Part shown: positions 43,123 to 46,790 of the stretch, piece by piece
Layout: the number at the start of each line of letters is the position of its first letter
Numbering within the stretch: the stretch's first letter is position 1
Assembly: GCA_018060885.1 (NCBI GenBank)
Contig: JAGOVF010000009.1
Location: forward strand, 1-46,790
Origin: Oligoflexales bacterium
Lineage (GTDB): Bacteria > Bdellovibrionota_B > Oligoflexia > Oligoflexales > JAGOVF01
Direction: 5' to 3'
DNA: 46,790 nucleotides
Translations under genes and position numbers: made by a program
The notes under the pieces: model-generated
What the model was told of the DNA's origin: nothing
Databases searched by the model: none
Seen by the model: only the letters and a program-made list of their open reading frames with translations

Positions 43123-46100
43123 CTTTTAAAACCCCATTTTGATACGGCCCCGTAAATTGTTCTGCTTCTGGTGGCGTGATCCAATCAGTGAGCTCATTCT
43201 GAATGCCATTGAGAGCATATTTAAATTGATAGGTGCCAGGCAGCAAATCCATAGATCCTTGCCAAAGTCCTGATTTTGCGTTGTAAACCAAATTCAGAGC
43301 TCGGCTGAGATTAAAATTATTAAAATCACCCGCAACTTGTACCTTACGAATATCAGTGCGTGTAGCCTTATAGCTAAATGTTACTTTAATCGGCGCAAGT
43401 GGTCCGGAAGGATCCACGACTATATAATTATTGTTGTTATTTGTACCAGAACCATCATATGGAGCTAATTGAGCGGTCGGGTGGCTGACAAATTCTGACT
43501 TATTTATAAGATACTTATAGCGGTATTCACCAGGAAGCAGTCCGACTGTCAGCTCCCATTGACGTCTACGCTCATTGAAGTGAAGCGGATGGCTGTTTTC
43601 CTGCCAGCGATTAAACTCGCCAACAACATGGATGCTCTTAATAACTCCAGCGCTTATATCGGGATAGCTAATTTCAACAGGTAAAAGCGGAGCTCTTCCT
43701 TCGTTGTTGACGAAAAGCTTATGGTCAAAAGCGCCACCATATCCAGCAATGACGGGCTCATCACTATCCAAAACCCAGTCTTTATCATTTGTAACATAGC
43801 TATAGGAGTATTCTCCCGGCAGCAGTTCGACTTCAGCACTCCAGGCCCGTGATTTTTTGTCGTAACTTAAGGCGATTGGTTTCTCTTCCCAGGAAGTGAA
43901 GTCACCAACCAAGGTGACGCTTTCAAATAGACCATTTTTATCATCGTTAAATTCAAAAAGTATGCGTTGTTTTTTTGCCGTGCCAGAAAGTGTTATTATT
44001 GCAATATTAAAAGTCTCGCCATTTTCATTAGCAACGGCTTCTTGTGGATTAACGACGCGCTCACTATCGTCAATTAAGTACTGATAGAGATAATTACCTG
44101 GAGGTAGCAGCGTGGAAGCTTCCCAAATATCGTCGTCGCTGTTTAAAGTCATTTTTAAAGCTTTTTCGGGATCCCAATTGTTGAAATCTCCGATAAGCGC
44201 TACACTTTGCTGACCCGTAGCTGGAAAAGAAAAATTGACCCTGCTTGGTTCGATTCTGCCGTTTCCTGAAATGATTACATAGTTTTTATTTTTTTGTGCA
44301 GACTGGTATTCAATGTCGCTGAGTAATTCAATTTTATCGTTAATCAAAAATGAAAAATAATGAACGCCAGCAGGTAGTGAAGCAGTGTAGATCCACTCAT
44401 TGTTTTCAATATCTAGCTTCATTGCTAGACGTGAGTCTTTTTCTAACGCGCTATAGTCAGGACGTAGCTCGACTTTTTTAAAACTTTTTTGGTGTTTTAT
44501 ACGAAGTTTAACTTCGCTGGTTTGGAAGCTGGCTTCTCTTACACTAAAAGGTGTGCGAGCAGTTACTTTAAATCCGCTAGAGTTCTGCCAAGAAAAAATG
44601 TCGGCTGACATCGCGGGAAGCTCAATTCGGAGAGTGTTTTCTGTAATGATTTTTGCATCGCTTTGCCCTAATTCTCCGCGCATAAGCTTTAAATAGGCTC
44701 TTTGATATAAAGTTTCTGGATTCTCATCCTGGAACATATCTGGCCGCAATGGAACCTCTAAAGAACTTTGAAATTTACCTGCATTGAGGGCAACAACCAC
44801 CACTTCTTCTTCGTTTATTTTGGCAAACACGTAATGCAATTTGTCTTTATAAAGCTCAATAATGTCGCCAGAAAAAAGTGCTGGGTGATTTTTCCGCGCT
44901 AGCGATAGGCGAGATAAAAAAGAAACTAAATTTTCGTCGTTATCTTCATCAACTTTAGAAAAGTTCATCATCTGACGATTTAGATAGTCGGCATCACCGC
45001 CGCTTTGGGCTATTTCAGTACCTTGGTACATAAGAGGAATACCATTTAAGCTGCTAATAAAGGTCATAGCTAACTTTATGCGTTCCGCAGGACTATCTAC
45101 TGCTAAGCTCGCAAAACGTTTCATGTCATGGTTGTCTAACATCAGGGCAGGAAATTCCTGATTTTTAAACGTGCTTTGGCTGCTTTCTATGGCGCTGGTG
45201 AGACTTGCAAGTGTTTCACGACCTTCGGCAAAAACACTACGGACTTTGCCCATAAGTGGAAAATCAAAAAGCGAATCAAATCCTAAATCTAGATAGCGTC
45301 CGATTTCTTTAGGTCGGAATTGAAAAACCTCACCTAAAAGCAGGAAGTTTTCTCCAGCAAATTCTTTGATGTCATTATTGTATTTTTGCCAATAGTTCTT
45401 TTCAATATGTCTAACGGTATCAAGTCTAAATCCATCGATGTTAAAGGTGCGAATCCAATATTTTGAAACATCTAACAAATAATCATACACGTGCGGATTT
45501 GATTGTTTAAAGTCTGGTAGACCATCGAATTCGAGCGTTTCAACCAGACTTTGTTTCTTCCAATCTTCATCTTTGATAGACGTAAAGTCGCTGGTGAAAG
45601 AGCGTGGATGAAACCAATTGTGGTAGCCTACATCACGCCAGTTATAAGAATCAGCAATAAAAGGATGGTCGGGACTTGCGTGGTTATTAATGATGTCGAG
45701 AATGACTTTCAGCCCAAGGTCATGGGCCTTTTCAACTAATTTTATTAAAGTTCCAGGACTACCAAAGTGATCTTCGACACCATAAAAATTACTTGGGTGA
45801 TAGCCATGGTAAGGCCAATAACCTTTGTAGGGTTTACTGCTATTTTGGTAAACAGGCGAAAGCCAAATTGCTGTGGCTCCCAAATTTTTAATATATTCTA
45901 GTTTTTGATACACGCCTTCTAAGTCACCACCTTGATAAGTTTTAAGCGCGTCGAAATTTTTTAGACTTTCTTGAAAAGGTATATTTGAGTCACTGCCGCT
46001 TGCTTTATTATTGGTAGGGTCTCCATCATTAAAGCGGTCAATTAGTACAAAATAAACTAGCTCCTGGCGCCAATCGAAATTAGGCTTTTGAAGTTCAAGT

Positions 46101-46231
46101 CGTGAGCTAGCTATTGATAGAGTTGGTTTTGGGCCAAGAGGATTAGAATTCGGTCCAAGTCCTTCGTCGATGCAAGAAACAAAAAACAGCGTGAGGCAGG
46201 CCAAAAACAATACTTTTTTAATGCTTTTCAT
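43109..46231 (-). CDS. GH13 alpha-amylase lipoprotein with five tandem CBM48/E-set-like modules
   Basis: A 1040-residue lipoprotein (lipobox FVSC, Cys20). Residues ~50-540: GH13 domain with region I IINNHASPD, region II GFRLDTVRH (nucleophile Asp271), region III LLGEVFQ (acid/base Glu301) and region IV MLDNHDMKRF (Asp369); all catalytic residues are present. A beta-sandwich follows. Then come five immunoglobulin-like modules of 95-99 residues. The first (~575-660) lacks the family motif; the other four have GDFNNWD (~679), GDFTSWE (~774), GEFNRWQ (~869) and GDFNNFN (~966), each with LLPPGNYLYQYLID-like strands. Such CBM48/AMPK-type modules bind alpha-glucans. It probably holds starch or glycogen at the cell surface or in the periplasm. 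It overlaps the next lipoprotein gene. Confidence 0.92.
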   Translation of the reverse strand: MKSIKKVLFLACLTLFFVSCIDEGLGPNSNPLGPKPTLSIASSRLELQKPNFDWRQELVYFVLIDRFNDGDPTNNKASGSDSNIPFQESLKNFDALKTYQGGDLEGVYQKLEYIKNLGATAIWLSPVYQNSSKPYKGYWPYHGYHPSNFYGVEDHFGSPGTLIKLVEKAHDLGLKVILDIINNHASPDHPFIADSYNWRDVGYHNWFHPRSFTSDFTSIKDEDWKKQSLVETLEFDGLPDFKQSNPHVYDYLLDVSKYWIRTFNIDGFRLDTVRHIEKNYWQKYNNDIKEFAGENFLLLGEVFQFRPKEIGRYLDLGFDSLFDFPLMGKVRSVFAEGRETLASLTSAIESSQSTFKNQEFPALMLDNHDMKRFASLAVDSPAERIKLAMTFISSLNGIPLMYQGTEIAQSGGDADYLNRQMMNFSKVDEDNDENLVSFLSRLSLARKNHPALFSGDIIELYKDKLHYVFAKINEEEVVVVALNAGKFQSSLEVPLRPDMFQDENPETLYQRAYLKLMRGELGQSDAKIITENTLRIELPAMSADIFSWQNSSGFKVTARTPFSVREASFQTSEVKLRIKHQKSFKKVELRPDYSALEKDSRLAMKLDIENNEWIYTASLPAGVHYFSFLINDKIELLSDIEYQSAQKNKNYVIISGNGRIEPSRVNFSFPATGQQSVALIGDFNNWDPEKALKMTLNSDDDIWEASTLLPPGNYLYQYLIDDSERVVNPQEAVANENGETFNIAIITLSGTAKKQRILFEFNDDKNGLFESVTLVGDFTSWEEKPIALSYDKKSRAWSAEVELLPGEYSYSYVTNDKDWVLDSDEPVIAGYGGAFDHKLFVNNEGRAPLLPVEISYPDISAGVIKSIHVVGEFNRWQENSHPLHFNERRRQWELTVGLLPGEYRYKYLINKSEFVSHPTAQLAPYDGSGTNNNNNYIVVDPSGPLAPIKVTFSYKATRTDIRKVQVAGDFNNFNLSRALNLVYNAKSGLWQGSMDLLPGTYQFKYALNGIQNELTDWITPPEAEQFTGPYQNGVLKVGAN

Positions 46232-46260
46232 CGAAGTCGTTTCCCCTCTATCTTTTTGTA

Positions 46261-46305
46261 TGACTCAATCTATTAGTTTGACTCATGCTATTTGTTTGGC
46301 TCATG
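46261..46305. repeat. 18-bp tandem repeat, 2.5 copies
   Basis: TGACTCAATCTATTAGTT, TGACTCATGCTATTTGTT, then TGGCTCATG: starts at 46261, 46279 and 46297, exactly 18 bases apart. It lies 30-75 bases upstream of the GH13-lipoprotein start (minus strand) and overlaps the stop codon of the upstream gene. Regular phasing suggests repeated regulator-binding sites. Confidence 0.6.
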
Positions 46306-46788
46306 GCTGCCATAATAAAGCAGCTTTAAAGCCCCAATATTTGTGCGATTATCTATACCACCTTCGCCACCACGGCCGCGGTAACTCGCAAAATGCTGCA
46401 AATAGCTCATATTCATATGGTCGCGCAATACAAACTGGTAAATTTTGTCAGATTCTAAATAAATCGGGGCCAAAGTCGAATGCTCCCAGGTGGTATAATG
46501 GATCAAGTGAGGCATCACTAGTGCCTGAGTCGAAAGTACTTCTTTTTTATTTTGTAAAATTATATCGACGAATTTTGTCGTTGCGGTGATGCCAGTGCTA
46601 ATGGGTCCCATATTGTTATAAAGCGCTTGGATAAAGTACCACCCGGATTGCGGAACCTTCACTTCTGATAAAGTGAGAGACTGATTTTTTGTTCCCCAGT
46701 TTGCATATAAGGATCTCCCGCCTTCATTCGAAACAGGGTGTTGGTCGCTGCTTGTCAGTTGAGAGTTGCCCGCATGCCACTCTTGAAT
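46288..46788 (-). CDS. C-terminal part of a gene cut by the window edge, carbohydrate-related beta-sandwich
   Basis: The minus-strand frame is open from its stop at 46288 to the right edge (about 166 residues visible; it begins IQEWHAGNSQLTSSD). An internal GTG at 46662 is only an apparent start. The sequence looks like a galactose-binding-like beta-sandwich: SLYANWGTKNQSLTLSEVKV, SGWYFIQALYNNMGPISTG, VMPH, IYLESDKIYQFVLRDHMNMS and ALKLLYYG. This type is often the last domain of glycoside hydrolases. It ends 56 bases before the GH13 lipoprotein start on the same strand, so it probably belongs to the same operon. The enzyme class cannot be given from this end. Confidence 0.7.
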   Translation of the reverse strand: MQEWHAGNSQLTSSDQHPVSNEGGRSLYANWGTKNQSLTLSEVKVPQSGWYFIQALYNNMGPISTGITATTKFVDIILQNKKEVLSTQALVMPHLIHYTTWEHSTLAPIYLESDKIYQFVLRDHMNMSYLQHFASYRGRGGEGGIDNRTNIGALKLLYYGSHEPNK

Positions 46789-46790
46789 GC

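Noticed and set aside
46170..46589. 139-codon plus-strand frame near the right edge
   Set aside because: It overlaps the minus-strand GH13 lipoprotein start and the truncated upstream gene, whose protein patterns are convincing.
1..46790. tRNA or rRNA genes, prophage, replication origin
   Set aside because: Reading by eye found no tRNA-like cloverleaf with a convincing T-loop, no rRNA motifs, no phage structural genes and no DnaA-box cluster. A covariance-model scan would settle the small RNAs.

Overview
This window is chromosomal DNA of a Gram-negative bacterium. The signs are several Sec-exported lipoproteins with lipoboxes, outer-membrane beta-barrel proteins including a LamB-type porin, an amtB gene and FixL/FixJ-like signalling. 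By eye the composition is about 40% GC, lower between roughly 7.8 and 12 kb. The gene mix (very large secreted zinc metalloprotease, DLGSGG-type PilZ protein, chemosensory hybrid kinase, many lipoproteins) resembles Bdellovibrionota/Oligoflexia or a neighbouring deltaproteobacterial-type lineage. That placement is inference; no rRNA or tRNA gene is present to test it.

Layout. 1-6.3 kb: 3' part of glucose-6-phosphate isomerase, then a 1675-residue zinc-metalloprotease lipoprotein. 6.35-7.8 kb: a complete IS5-family insertion sequence inserted in the U-tract of the protease terminator. 7.8-12 kb: an AT-rich accessory stretch with a small secreted protein made of internal repeats, a beta-barrel / alpha-beta hydrolase / small lipoprotein operon, and unknown genes. 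12-15.8 kb: a secreted protein of unknown function and a large helical-repeat protein with a HEPN-like C-terminus. 15.9-17.7 kb: a FabG-like/FabH-like pair. 17.7-18.4 kb: long-inverted-repeat element, locus 1. 18.4-19.5 kb: beta-barrel protein and truncated haemoglobin. 19.7-29.0 kb: an ammonium transporter followed by four signalling genes on the same strand. 29-34.3 kb: der, rnc, mltG, a PilZ protein, a hypothetical and an SDR. 34.4-34.76 kb: the same inverted-repeat element, locus 2. 34.75-46.8 kb: alpha-glucan utilisation genes.

How the genes work together. The last 12 kb reads as a starch/maltodextrin/glycogen system: surface GH13 lipoprotein with five tandem beta-sandwich modules, exported GH13 enzyme, maltoporin, alpha-glucan phosphorylase and polyphosphate-type glucokinase, with glucose-6-phosphate isomerase at the other end of the window. 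The most unusual block is amtB - CheA/CheW/REC/CheW hybrid - duplicated soluble MCP/Cache protein - FixJ-like regulator - Cache sensor kinase. It looks like a chemosensory-type signalling unit physically linked to ammonium transport, without a visible glnK. The second striking item is a two-locus repeat family whose loop is conserved while its long arms differ between copies, yet each copy is almost perfectly self-complementary.
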